Source: Novosphingobium malaysiense
GTDB taxonomy: Bacteria > Pseudomonadota > Alphaproteobacteria > Sphingomonadales > Sphingomonadaceae
Direction: 5' to 3'
Length of the DNA: 64,000 nucleotides
Assembly (NCBI RefSeq): GCF_000802225.1
Contig: NZ_JTDI01000006.1
Location: forward strand, 124,001 to 188,000
Shown: positions 16,774-25,883 of the stretch, piece by piece
Numbering within the stretch: the first letter of the stretch is position 1
Layout of the letters: each line of letters starts with the position of its first letter
Notes under the pieces: generated by a model
Database searches by the model: none
What the model was told of the DNA's origin: nothing
What the model saw: the letters and a program-made list of their open reading frames with translations, nothing else
Position numbers and translations under genes: made by a program

Positions 16774-18321
16774 TCAGGCCGGACTGCCGGCTTTTTCCCA
16801 GTACGGCGCGCGCAGCACCTTCTTGTTGAGTTTGCCCGTCGCCAGGCGCGGCATTTCGTCGATGAAATCGACTGAGCGCGGTGTCAGCTGGCGGCCCAGC
16901 TTTGCCTCCACGAATGTGCGGATCTCCTCCGCTAATGCCGGGGTAGGCTCCACACCTTCTGCCGGTTCCACAATGGCCTTGACCTCTTCGCCAAGGTCTT
17001 CGTTGGGCACGCCGATCACGGCAACGTCGGCAACCTTGGGGTGGAGGGCGAGGGCATCCTCGATCTGCTGCGGGTAAATGTTCACCCCGCCGGAGATGAT
17101 CATGAAGGCCTTGCGGTCGGTGAGATAGAGATAGCCGTCTTCATCGAGGTACCCCACATCGCCGATCGAGCGCCACAGCGGGTGCTCGGGATGGGTGGCG
17201 CCCTGCGTCTTCTCTTCGTCCTTGTGGTAGCTGAACTTGCGCAGCTCCGGCACTTCGCCGTAGATCGCCCCGGGCTCTCCGATCGGCAGTTCACGGCCCT
17301 CGTCGTCGCAGATATGGAACGGCAGTCCTTGCGAGCGGCCGACCGAACCGGGGTGAGCGAGCCATTCCTCGCTGGAAATGCGGGTGAAGCCTGCCATCTC
17401 GGTCGAAGAATAGAATTCCTCGATCACCGGCCCCCACCATTCGATCATCTGCCGCTTCACGTCGATCGGGCAGGGGGCGGCGGCGTGGATGGCGCAGCGC
17501 AGGCTCGACATGTCGTAGCGGGCGCGTACGTCCGGGGGCAGCTTGAGCATTCGGACGAACATGGTCGGGACGAACAGGCCGTGCGTCACGTGGTGCGTGT
17601 CGATCAGCGACAAGGCGAGTTCGGCGTCGAACTTGTCCATCACGACGACCGTGCCGCCGCCCTGCATGACCGCTGCAGTGTATCCGGCCGGCGCTGCGTG
17701 ATAGAGCGGGGCGGGGGAAAGGTAGACGGTCTCTGCGTCCATGTTCCACATCTGCGCGGTGGCGATCGAGCCGGGATGTCCGGCCGAAGGGTCGCCTTCG
17801 GGCAGTGGGCGCTTGATGCCCTTGGGCCTGCCGGTCGTACCCGAGGAATAGAGCATGAAACTGCCAAGCGACTCGTTGTCTACCGGCTCGGCGGGATAGC
17901 CGGCAATGGCCTTTTCGAGCGCCTCGAAACCGGGGACATCGCCTCCGGCCGACAGTTTGACCGGGCAGTGGCTGCAGAGGCGGCCCAGTTCCTCGGAATC
18001 CTTGAGCGCAGCCGATGCCACGAGGGCCTTTGCGTCGCAGTTGTCGACGATATAGGCGGCTTCGCTAGCGGGGAGGTGGCGGTTGATCGGCGTGATGTAG
18101 AGCCCCGTGCGCATGCCCGCGAGCACGACGTCGAAGAAGTCGAGCGTGTTCTCGAGGTAGATCGCGACGTTGTCGCCGCGCGTCAGGCCTTTTGCGCGCA
18201 GCAGGTGCGCCAGACGGTTCGAACGCTCTTCTAGCTCGCGGTAGCTGCGGGTTTCGCCCGTGGCGGGGCGGATGGCGGCAGCCTTGTCCGGATGCTGCAT
18301 GGCCGTGTCGCGGATGTACAT
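16774..18321 (-). CDS. Acyl-CoA synthetase (AMP-binding ligase)
   Basis: 515-residue adenylate-forming ligase that activates a carboxylic acid to its CoA thioester with ATP. Visible motifs are the P-loop YSSGTTGRPKG (158-168), the YSSTEMAG region (A5), the hinge GYLDEDGYLYLTDRK and SGGVNIYPQQIE, and a C-terminal TGKLNKK with the expected catalytic Lys. The start is ATG 18321 with GAGGAGA upstream; the open frame further upstream overlaps the kinase gene and is not ligase-like. It is the last gene of the ten-gene leftward operon. Its overall sequence resembles ligases for long-chain or polycyclic acids, but substrate specificity cannot be read. Confidence 0.92.
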   Translation of the reverse strand: MYIRDTAMQHPDKAAAIRPATGETRSYRELEERSNRLAHLLRAKGLTRGDNVAIYLENTLDFFDVVLAGMRTGLYITPINRHLPASEAAYIVDNCDAKALVASAALKDSEELGRLCSHCPVKLSAGGDVPGFEALEKAIAGYPAEPVDNESLGSFMLYSSGTTGRPKGIKRPLPEGDPSAGHPGSIATAQMWNMDAETVYLSPAPLYHAAPAGYTAAVMQGGGTVVVMDKFDAELALSLIDTHHVTHGLFVPTMFVRMLKLPPDVRARYDMSSLRCAIHAAAPCPIDVKRQMIEWWGPVIEEFYSSTEMAGFTRISSEEWLAHPGSVGRSQGLPFHICDDEGRELPIGEPGAIYGEVPELRKFSYHKDEEKTQGATHPEHPLWRSIGDVGYLDEDGYLYLTDRKAFMIISGGVNIYPQQIEDALALHPKVADVAVIGVPNEDLGEEVKAIVEPAEGVEPTPALAEEIRTFVEAKLGRQLTPRSVDFIDEMPRLATGKLNKKVLRAPYWEKAGSPA

Positions 18322-18334
18322 GGTATGTGTCTCC

Positions 18335-19396
18335 TCAGCCCTTGGTAAACCCCAGCGCCAGCCTTGCGAGTTCGGGGAAGGCTTCCGCGCGTTCCCTGGC
18401 CTGCGCGTTGGAGGCCGTACCGCGAATGACGCGACCCTTGATGCCGTGAAAGATCGCGGCGAGGCGGAAGAAGTTGAAGGCCATATAGTAGCGGTAGTCG
18501 GGCAGGTTCTCGCGGCCCGTGCGGCGGCAGTAGGCGGCGACGTAGTCCTCTTCGCTCGGGATGCCGAGCGCGGCAATGTCCGCGCCGCCCAGCCCTGCCA
18601 CGATGTGTGGCGGCATGTGGTACATCATCGCGTGATAGGCAAAGTCCGCGAGCGGATGGCCCAGCGTCGAAAGCTCCCAGTCGAGCACGGCGAGCACGCG
18701 CGGCTCGGTGGGGTGGAAGATCATGTTGTCGATGCGGAAATCGCCGTGGATCACGCTGGAGGCGCCGTCATCCTCGGGCATGTTCGCCTCGAGCCATGCG
18801 ATAACCGCGTCCATGGCCTCGTCGCGCCCCGCCGCCTCGTCCTCGCGGTACTGGCGCGACCAGCGGCCGACCTGGCGGGCGAAGTAGTTGCCCGGCTTGC
18901 CGTAGTCGCCAAGGCCGATGGTTTCGGGATCGTAGGAATGAAGCTGCGCGATCGTCGCGTTCATGGCGTCGAAGATCGCGGCACGCTCTTCGTTCGAGAC
19001 GCCCGGCACGGTTGCATCCCAGAAGATGCGGCCCTCGACCATTTCCATCACGTAGAACCAGGTGCCGATCACGCTCTCGTCGGTGCACAGGCCGTAGACG
19101 CGCGCGACAGGGAAGCCCTGCGCGTGAAGCGCGGTGAGGACCTTCGCCTCGCGCTCCACGGCATGGGCACCCTTGAGGATTTCGCCGGGCGGCTTGCGGC
19201 GCAGAACATAGCTGCGCGCGGGCGTCACCAGCTTGTAGGTCGGGTTCGACTGCCCCCCCTTGAACTGCTCAACGCTCAGCGGTCCGGCGTAGCCTTCGAC
19301 ATTGGCCTTGAGCCAGCTTTCCAGCGCCGCCTCGTCGAAGCCATAGCCCTCGCGAACGGCGGTGGTCCCGGTATTGGCGTCGGCGAGATCGGTCAT
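18335..19396 (-). CDS. APH-fold phosphotransferase (ACAD11 kinase-domain-like), copy 2
   Basis: 353 residues with the APH/choline-kinase fold: FKGGQSNPTY (46-55), VLRRKPPG (64-71), Glu83, HGDFRIDN (217-224) with catalytic Asp219 and Asn224, and DWE with Asp239. The start ATG 19396 overlaps the TGA of the upstream acyl-CoA dehydrogenase (ATGA), so the two are translationally coupled. In eukaryotic ACAD10/11 the same two domains are fused, and the kinase is reported to phosphorylate the 4-hydroxyl of acyl-CoAs before elimination by the dehydrogenase domain. The arrangement here strongly suggests a two-protein form of that module. Confidence 0.9.
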   Translation of the reverse strand: MTDLADANTGTTAVREGYGFDEAALESWLKANVEGYAGPLSVEQFKGGQSNPTYKLVTPARSYVLRRKPPGEILKGAHAVEREAKVLTALHAQGFPVARVYGLCTDESVIGTWFYVMEMVEGRIFWDATVPGVSNEERAAIFDAMNATIAQLHSYDPETIGLGDYGKPGNYFARQVGRWSRQYREDEAAGRDEAMDAVIAWLEANMPEDDGASSVIHGDFRIDNMIFHPTEPRVLAVLDWELSTLGHPLADFAYHAMMYHMPPHIVAGLGGADIAALGIPSEEDYVAAYCRRTGRENLPDYRYYMAFNFFRLAAIFHGIKGRVIRGTASNAQARERAEAFPELARLALGFTKG

Positions 19397-20604
19397 GCTT
19401 CCTGCGCCTGCTTCCACTCGCGCTTGATCTTCTTGGCGAGGCTCCACTTGTGGACCTCGGTCGGGCCGTCGTAGATGCGGAAGGCACGGACCTCGCGGAA
19501 GACCTGCTCGACGATCGTGCGGTCGGTCACGCCGGTCCCGCCCATCACTTGCACGCAGTTGTCGGCAATGGTCATCATCGCCTCGCTGACCGAGACCTTG
19601 GTCATCGAGCTTTCCACCGTGCCCAGCGATCCGGTGTCGAGCACCGAGGCGCACCAGTCGATCATCAGTTCACTCTGCTCGATGAGGATCTTGTTCTGCG
19701 CCAGCATGAAGCCGACGCCCTCGTGATCGATCAGCAGCTTGCCGAAGGCCTCGCGGCGGCAGGCATAGTCGGTGGCGATCTCGTGGGCGCGGATGCAGGC
19801 GCCCAGCCAGCGCATGCAATGCGAAAGACGCGCAGGCGACAGACGCACTTGCGCATACTTGAAGCCCTCGCCCGGCTGACCGAGCATCTGGTCGGCGGGA
19901 ATGCGCAGATTGTCGAGCGTCAGCGTGGCATGGCCGCCCGGCATCGAGCTGTCGATGGTGTTGGGGATCTCGTCGATGCGGATCGCCTCGTCCGGCAGAT
20001 CGACCAGGAACATGCAGGCGCCGCCCTTGGTATCCTCTTCCTCCGAGGCAGCCATGACGATGCCGACCTTGGCGCCCTGCGCGCCGGTGATGAAGGTCTT
20101 GCGGCCATTGACGATCCAGTGGTTGCCGTCGCGGCGGCAGGTCGTCTTCATCATCGAAGGATCGGAGCCCGCACCGCCCCAATCGGCGGGCTCGGTCATG
20201 AAGAAGGCCGAACGCGCGGTGCCGTCGATCAGCTTGTCGAGGAAGCGCTCCTTGAGTTCGGGCGAGCCGACATGACCGATCAGGTACATGTTGCCCTCGT
20301 CGGGCGCGAAGGTGTTGCAGGCCAGCGGGCCGAGCGGCGAGAGGCCGGACTTGATCAGGACATAGGCGGTCTCGCGCTGGGTCAGATGCGAGCCGTCGTC
20401 GCGAATGTGCGGCGTCAGCACGCCGGCGGCGCGCGCCTTCTCGCGCATTTCCATCACGAGTTCATCGGTCGGCGCGCCGTGATGATCGCGCCGCGGGTCC
20501 TTCTCGTAAGGCACGACGACTTCGCGCACGAAAGCCTCGACGCGCGCGCCCATATCACGTGCGTAGTCGGATATCGCAGAGGGATTGGTCTGAAGAACGG
20601 TCAT
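19393..20604 (-). CDS. Acyl-CoA dehydrogenase, ACAD10/11-like
   Basis: 403-residue FAD-dependent acyl-CoA dehydrogenase. Family motifs are FFMTEPADWGGAGSDP in the middle domain, GRKTFITGAQGA, and a C-terminal FREVRAFRIYDGPTEVH. In the last motif Asp380 replaces the Glu that is the base in medium-chain enzymes (EGT motif), and the DGPxEVH form is, as I recall, characteristic of ACAD10/11. It overlaps the APH-fold gene by 4 bp downstream and the VOC gene by 1 bp upstream (TAATG). It may remove phosphate from a 4-phospho-acyl-CoA rather than, or besides, performing simple desaturation; this is inference from the family. Confidence 0.92.
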   Translation of the reverse strand: MTVLQTNPSAISDYARDMGARVEAFVREVVVPYEKDPRRDHHGAPTDELVMEMREKARAAGVLTPHIRDDGSHLTQRETAYVLIKSGLSPLGPLACNTFAPDEGNMYLIGHVGSPELKERFLDKLIDGTARSAFFMTEPADWGGAGSDPSMMKTTCRRDGNHWIVNGRKTFITGAQGAKVGIVMAASEEEDTKGGACMFLVDLPDEAIRIDEIPNTIDSSMPGGHATLTLDNLRIPADQMLGQPGEGFKYAQVRLSPARLSHCMRWLGACIRAHEIATDYACRREAFGKLLIDHEGVGFMLAQNKILIEQSELMIDWCASVLDTGSLGTVESSMTKVSVSEAMMTIADNCVQVMGGTGVTDRTIVEQVFREVRAFRIYDGPTEVHKWSLAKKIKREWKQAQEA

Positions 20605-21152
20605 TACTGGAGCACTCTCACAGGATCGGTGCCGTCCCAGTCGCGGGCGGCATCCTTCATCATCTGGAACAGGCCCTCGGAACCTGACATCGGCTGGAGA
20701 TATTCGATCACGTAACCCGGCCCCTGGCCCGGATCGACGTAGATCACTTCTCCATCTTCACCCACCTTACCCTCGACGATCACTTCCGCGCCCGCCTCGG
20801 CACAAGCCGCTCGGGCGGCCTTTATGTCATCGACGAACACGCAGACGTGATGCAGCCGGTCCCGCACGGCGTATTCGCCATGATAGAGCGACGGCGCTGT
20901 ACTGTCCGTCTTGATCAGTTCGATCTGGATGTCGCCCCAGTACCCGATGGCCATGGTGAACGGCGCATCGGTGGGCTGTCCCTTGTACTTCATCTCGCCG
21001 AGTTGGACGTCGTTGAGCACGAAGAACGGGCCCACCCCAACCGTCTCGATCCAGTACTTCATCGCCGCATCGAAATCGGTCGGGAAAAACGCGATCTGGA
21101 TCACGTCGCCCAGCTTCTTGAGCGGCCCCGGTGCTGCAGGGTTCGGGATCAT
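20604..21152 (-). CDS. VOC-family (glyoxalase/methylmalonyl-CoA epimerase-like) protein
   Basis: 182 residues with the paired beta-alpha-beta-beta-beta units of the vicinal oxygen chelate fold: first half QIAFFPTDFDAAMKYWIE, second half LHHVCVFVDDIKAARAA, and a terminal GYVIEYLQP. Candidate metal ligands include the His in LHHV and Glu in IEYL, as in methylmalonyl-CoA epimerase. The start ATG 21152 overlaps the E2 stop by 4 bp and the stop overlaps the next ATG by 1 bp, so it is tightly coupled within the operon. Related VOC genes at 36266 and 40127 accompany oxygenases. It could be an epimerase, hydratase or isomerase on a CoA intermediate. Confidence 0.87.
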   Translation of the reverse strand: MIPNPAAPGPLKKLGDVIQIAFFPTDFDAAMKYWIETVGVGPFFVLNDVQLGEMKYKGQPTDAPFTMAIGYWGDIQIELIKTDSTAPSLYHGEYAVRDRLHHVCVFVDDIKAARAACAEAGAEVIVEGKVGEDGEVIYVDPGQGPGYVIEYLQPMSGSEGLFQMMKDAARDWDGTDPVRVLQ

Positions 21153-22585
21153 ACGAAGAGTCCTTCCGGCTTCTCGATCAGGTCCTTGAGCGTGGCGAGG
21201 AACTGCGCGCCGGCAGCCCCGTCGATCGCCCGGTGGTCGACCGAGAGCGTGAACGAGATGCGGGTCTCGAAGGCAATGCCCCCCGCGGCAGTCTCGACCG
21301 GCTGACGCTGCGCTGCGCCGACGGCGAGGATTGCGCCTTGCGGCGGATTGATGATCGCATCGAAGTTCTCGATGCCGAACATGCCGAGGTTGGAGACGGA
21401 GAAGGTACCGCCTTCCATGTCTTCCATGGAAAGGCCCTTGCCCTGCGCCTTGTCGATCAGGCGGCGGGTCTCGGTGGCGATCTGGTCGATGCGCATAAGG
21501 TCCGCCTGTCGCACGACCGGGGTAACCAGGCCCTTGGGGCTGGCCACGGCAATCGAGACGTCGGCATGGGGAAAGCGATGAATCTCCTGACCGTGGACCT
21601 GCACGTTGACGTCCGGGTGATTGACCAGCGCCATGGCCGAGGCCTTGACGATCCAGTCGTTGACCGAAGCCTTGCAGCCCAGCACGAGGTTCGCGGTCTT
21701 GCGCATTTCCAGCAGCGCATCGGCACTGGCGGACATGCGCAGGTAGAAGTGCGGAAGCTCCTGCTTGGCCTGGGTGAGGCGCTGGGCCACCACCTTGCGG
21801 ATGCGATCGAACGGCACGACCTCGGGCCGGTTCTCGCCGGGCACGAACTCGGGCGTGCCGACGCTGCCGCTCGCAGGCTTGGGCATCAGCGCCAGCACGT
21901 CGGCCTTGGAAATGCGGCCGCGTGCGCCGGTTCCGATTACACCCGAAAGCGCAATGCCGTTCAGCGCCGCGATCCGGCGGGCCAGCGGCGAGGCGAAGAC
22001 CTTGAGGTCGTCTTCCTGCACCGCGACCGTGCCCTTGAGCGACGGCGAGGCAGGACCGCGAAGCGCCTTCACCACATCCTGATGCGTGATGCGGCCACCG
22101 CGACCCGAGCCCTCGATCTCGGCAATGTCGACGCCTTCCTCCTCAGCCAGGCGCAGGGCCTCGGGGCTGATGGGGCGGTTGGTGTCGATCTTGATGCGCT
22201 TCTTTTCGACTTCCGGCGGTGCGGCAACCGAAGGTGCCGGCTCCGGTTCGGCCTTGGCCTTCGAAGCGCCCTGCGCCAGGCCGCCCTCGGCCGGCTTGAA
22301 GTCCGCCACGAAGGCCTCGATGTCGGCGTCCGAATTGCTGCCATCATCGAAGACGGCCAGCAGCGCGCCGACGGGTTCGGCCTCGCTTCCGCCATCGACA
22401 ACGATCTTGCGCACGGTGGCGTCGTATTCGGCTTCGACCTCGTTGGTGATCTTGGCGGTCTCGATCAGGCACAGCGTATCGCCGCGCTTGAAGGAGTCCC
22501 CTTCCTTCACCATCCATTCGGCAATCGTGCCCTCGGTCATTTCGATGCCCCACTTGGGCATCGTAAAGGCGCGGATACGGCTCAT
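21149..22585 (-). CDS. 2-oxoacid dehydrogenase complex E2 (dihydrolipoamide acyltransferase), two subunit-binding domains
   Basis: 478-residue E2 core protein that passes an acyl group from E1 to CoA. An N-terminal lipoyl domain (1-80) carries the lipoylation site Lys45 (IETAKITNEVEA). Two peripheral subunit-binding domains follow, at about 139-174 (ISPEALRLAEEEGVDIAEI) and 198-232 (ASPLARRIAALNGIALSGV), separated by a Pro/Ala linker. The C-terminal catalytic domain ends with VDHRAIDGAAG (His451, Asp455), the chloramphenicol-acetyltransferase-type active site. The start is ATG 22585 with AAGGAGGGG. It lies 13 bp after the E1beta stop. No E3 gene is in the window, so the housekeeping lipoamide dehydrogenase is presumably shared. 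Confidence 0.93.
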   Translation of the reverse strand: MSRIRAFTMPKWGIEMTEGTIAEWMVKEGDSFKRGDTLCLIETAKITNEVEAEYDATVRKIVVDGGSEAEPVGALLAVFDDGSNSDADIEAFVADFKPAEGGLAQGASKAKAEPEPAPSVAAPPEVEKKRIKIDTNRPISPEALRLAEEEGVDIAEIEGSGRGGRITHQDVVKALRGPASPSLKGTVAVQEDDLKVFASPLARRIAALNGIALSGVIGTGARGRISKADVLALMPKPASGSVGTPEFVPGENRPEVVPFDRIRKVVAQRLTQAKQELPHFYLRMSASADALLEMRKTANLVLGCKASVNDWIVKASAMALVNHPDVNVQVHGQEIHRFPHADVSIAVASPKGLVTPVVRQADLMRIDQIATETRRLIDKAQGKGLSMEDMEGGTFSVSNLGMFGIENFDAIINPPQGAILAVGAAQRQPVETAAGGIAFETRISFTLSVDHRAIDGAAGAQFLATLKDLIEKPEGLFV

Positions 22586-22598
22586 GTCCGGCCCCTCC

Positions 22599-23612
<1,014 letters not shown>

Positions 23613-23629
23613 GTCTTCGCTCCCGCCGT

Positions 23630-24619
23630 TCAGTAGCTGATGTAGACGTTGTCGAGGACGTTCTCGGGCTGAGGACGCGGCGCCTTGCGCGATTCCTGAA
23701 CAGCCGTCTCGATTGCATCGAGCGCTTCGGCATCGATCTTGTCGAGATCCTCATCGGAAAGCAGCTTCGCGCCGGTCACGCTCTCGCGGAACTTCTTGAT
23801 GCAGTCGCGCGTGGCCCGCAGCCGGTCGAGTTCGCCCTCGCCGCGATAGCGCTGCGGATCGCCTTCGAAGTGACCGAAGAAGCGCTCGGTGTCGAACTCT
23901 ACAGCCGCCGGACCGTTGCCCGGTGTGCGCACGTAGTCGAGCACTTCGCGCATGCAGTCGTAGACCGCAAAGAAGTCCGTACCGTCGGCGCGCCAAACCT
24001 TCATGCCGAAGGCTTCGGCGCGGCTGGCGATGTCCTTGCTCGTCCCGACGGCATAGGCGTCGCCGGTATGCTCGGAATAGTGGTTGTTCTCGAAGACGAA
24101 GATCGCCGGAGCCTTGGTCACCGCGGCCAGGTTCATCGCCTCGAAGGTGGTGCCCTGGTTGCAGGCGCCGTCGCCGGAAAAGGCGATGGAGATCGCGAGT
24201 TTTCCGTCGTCGTCCGGCCCGTCGATCTTGTTGGAGAGCGCCGCGCCCACTGCAATCGGTGCGCCCGCGCCGACGATGCCGTTGGCGCCGAGCATGCCCT
24301 TGTCGATATCGGCGATGTGCATGGAGCCGCCCTTGCCGTTGCACAGACCGTCCTGGCTGCCCCAGATCTCCTTCATCATCCCGTTGACATCGCAGCCCTT
24401 GGCAAGACAGTGGCCGTGGCCGCGGTGGGTGGAAACGATCTTGTCGCGCGGAGTCAGGTGCTCGCACACGCCGACGGCAACGGCTTCCTGACCGCAATAG
24501 AGGTGCGTGAAACCGGCGATCTCGCCGGTCTGGATCTCCTCGTGGAGACGTTCCTCGAATTCGCGGATCAGCTTCATCTGCCGATAGGCGCGGGTCAGCG
24601 CCTCGCGGTTCAGCTGCAT
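23630..24619 (-). CDS. 2-oxoacid dehydrogenase E1 alpha subunit
   Basis: 329 residues, the length usual for acetoin/pyruvate-type E1alpha. The thiamine diphosphate motif runs from GDG (149-151) to ENN (177-179), and the phosphorylation-loop region GGSMHIADIDKGMLGANG (97-114) is intact. YCGQEAVAVG (41-50) is typical of this family. ATG 24619 is preceded by GAGAGGA; the longer open frame upstream overlaps the acyl-CoA dehydrogenase gene and is rejected. Together with E1beta and E2 it makes a dedicated decarboxylating complex that converts a 2-oxo compound to an acyl-CoA. Confidence 0.94.
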   Translation of the reverse strand: MQLNREALTRAYRQMKLIREFEERLHEEIQTGEIAGFTHLYCGQEAVAVGVCEHLTPRDKIVSTHRGHGHCLAKGCDVNGMMKEIWGSQDGLCNGKGGSMHIADIDKGMLGANGIVGAGAPIAVGAALSNKIDGPDDDGKLAISIAFSGDGACNQGTTFEAMNLAAVTKAPAIFVFENNHYSEHTGDAYAVGTSKDIASRAEAFGMKVWRADGTDFFAVYDCMREVLDYVRTPGNGPAAVEFDTERFFGHFEGDPQRYRGEGELDRLRATRDCIKKFRESVTGAKLLSDEDLDKIDAEALDAIETAVQESRKAPRPQPENVLDNVYISY

Positions 24620-24669
24620 GGGAGCATCCTCTCTTGTCTCGGGTTTGGGGCGGAGTGTTTCATCGTTCG

Positions 24670-25878
24670 TCAGAGGCCAAGCACCGACTTGGCGATAATC
24701 GTGTTCTGCACCTCGTTGGTGCCGCCGAAAATCGTCCAAGCGCGGCTGTTGAGATAGCGTGCCGCGGCGACCTGGGCGCCCTTCGATCCCATCGGCTCCG
24801 GAGCGTTCTCGCCGTAGAGCGGCCGCGTCGTGTCGAGCTGCAATCCGGCGAGGCCGTAGACATCGACGGCCAGAAGGTCGATTTCCTGACGCAGGTTTGA
24901 TGCCAGAAGCTTGGTAAGCGAGGTCTGCGGTCCGGGCTGGCTACCCTTGGCGATCTCGGACACGATCTTGAGTTCGATCATGTCCAGCGCATTCACGCCA
25001 AGCCGCGCCTTGGCGACGCGGCGGCGCCAATCCGGCTGATCGGCCAGCTTGCCACCCTTGCCATCGCTCTCGCTTTGCGCCGCGACCTCGATCTGGTCGA
25101 GGTCGTAGCTCAGCTTGGGCGCGTGACAGGAGCCGCCGCGCTCGTTCTCGAGCAGAAACTTCGCAATCGTCCAGCCCTGCCCCTCTCCGCCGACAAGGTT
25201 CTCGGCCGGTACGACGACGTCTTCAAGGAAAACCTGATTGACCTCATGGTCGCCGGCATTGGTCAGGATCGGACGAACCGACACGCCGGGGGACGAGAGG
25301 TCGATCAGCAGAAAGGATATACCCGCCTGCTTCTTCACCTCGGTATTGGTGCGCACCAGCGTGAACATCATGTTCGCATGGTGGGCATGGGTGGTCCAGA
25401 TCTTCGAGCCGTTGACCACGTACGTGTCGCCATCGCGCACCGCGCGGGTCTTTAGGCTGGCAAGGTCGGAACCCGCACCTGGCTCCGAGAAGCCCTGGCA
25501 CCAGTAATCCTCTCCCGAGAGTATGCGCGGAAGATAGGTCTTCTTCTGCTCTTCGGAACCAAAGGTCCACAGCACCGGCGCCAGCAGCTTGAGCCCCAGC
25601 ACGGTCAGGTTCGGCGCGCCGGCGGCTGCGCATTCCTTCTCGAACAGATAGCGCTGCAGCGGCGACCAGCCCGTGCCGCCGTGCTCCTGCGGCCACTGAT
25701 AGCCCAGCCAGCCCTTTTCATGCAGGACGGCATTCCAGGCCTGCCCGATGTCCGGCTCGACGAAGACGGACGGGGTCGCGGCGGCACCCTCCTTCACATC
25801 CTGCGGGAGATTGTCGCACAGAAACGCGCGAACTTCCTCGCGGAATGCGGCATCTTCGGGCGAAAGTTCGATATCCAT
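24670..25878 (-). CDS. Acyl-CoA dehydrogenase (FadE-like)
   Basis: 402-residue acyl-CoA dehydrogenase with the motif series GYQWPQEHGGTGWSP, QGFSEPGAGSDLASLKT, GSKIWTTHAHHA, LLENERGG and the C-terminal TIFGGTNEVQNTIIAKSVLGL region. The EGT-type Glu is replaced by Gly (FGGT), as in the long family that carries its base elsewhere. The sequence style is like steroid side-chain and other cyclic-acid dehydrogenases that work as two-gene heterotetramers. A possible partner is the shorter dehydrogenase at 30138. It lies 5 bp after the thiolase/aldolase stop in the ten-gene operon. The substrate is unknown. Confidence 0.93.
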   Translation of the reverse strand: MDIELSPEDAAFREEVRAFLCDNLPQDVKEGAAATPSVFVEPDIGQAWNAVLHEKGWLGYQWPQEHGGTGWSPLQRYLFEKECAAAGAPNLTVLGLKLLAPVLWTFGSEEQKKTYLPRILSGEDYWCQGFSEPGAGSDLASLKTRAVRDGDTYVVNGSKIWTTHAHHANMMFTLVRTNTEVKKQAGISFLLIDLSSPGVSVRPILTNAGDHEVNQVFLEDVVVPAENLVGGEGQGWTIAKFLLENERGGSCHAPKLSYDLDQIEVAAQSESDGKGGKLADQPDWRRRVAKARLGVNALDMIELKIVSEIAKGSQPGPQTSLTKLLASNLRQEIDLLAVDVYGLAGLQLDTTRPLYGENAPEPMGSKGAQVAAARYLNSRAWTIFGGTNEVQNTIIAKSVLGL

Positions 25879-25883
25879 TGTTC

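Noticed and set aside
16774..18576. Longer ligase start inside the kinase gene
   Set aside because: The extra 85 residues overlap the kinase frame and are Ser/Arg/Pro-rich, whereas ATG 18321 has GAGGAGA.
15276..19396. Antibiotic-resistance interpretation of the two APH-fold genes
   Set aside because: Both sit with acyl-CoA genes, and one is coupled to an ACAD10/11-like dehydrogenase; a drug kinase role is much less likely.
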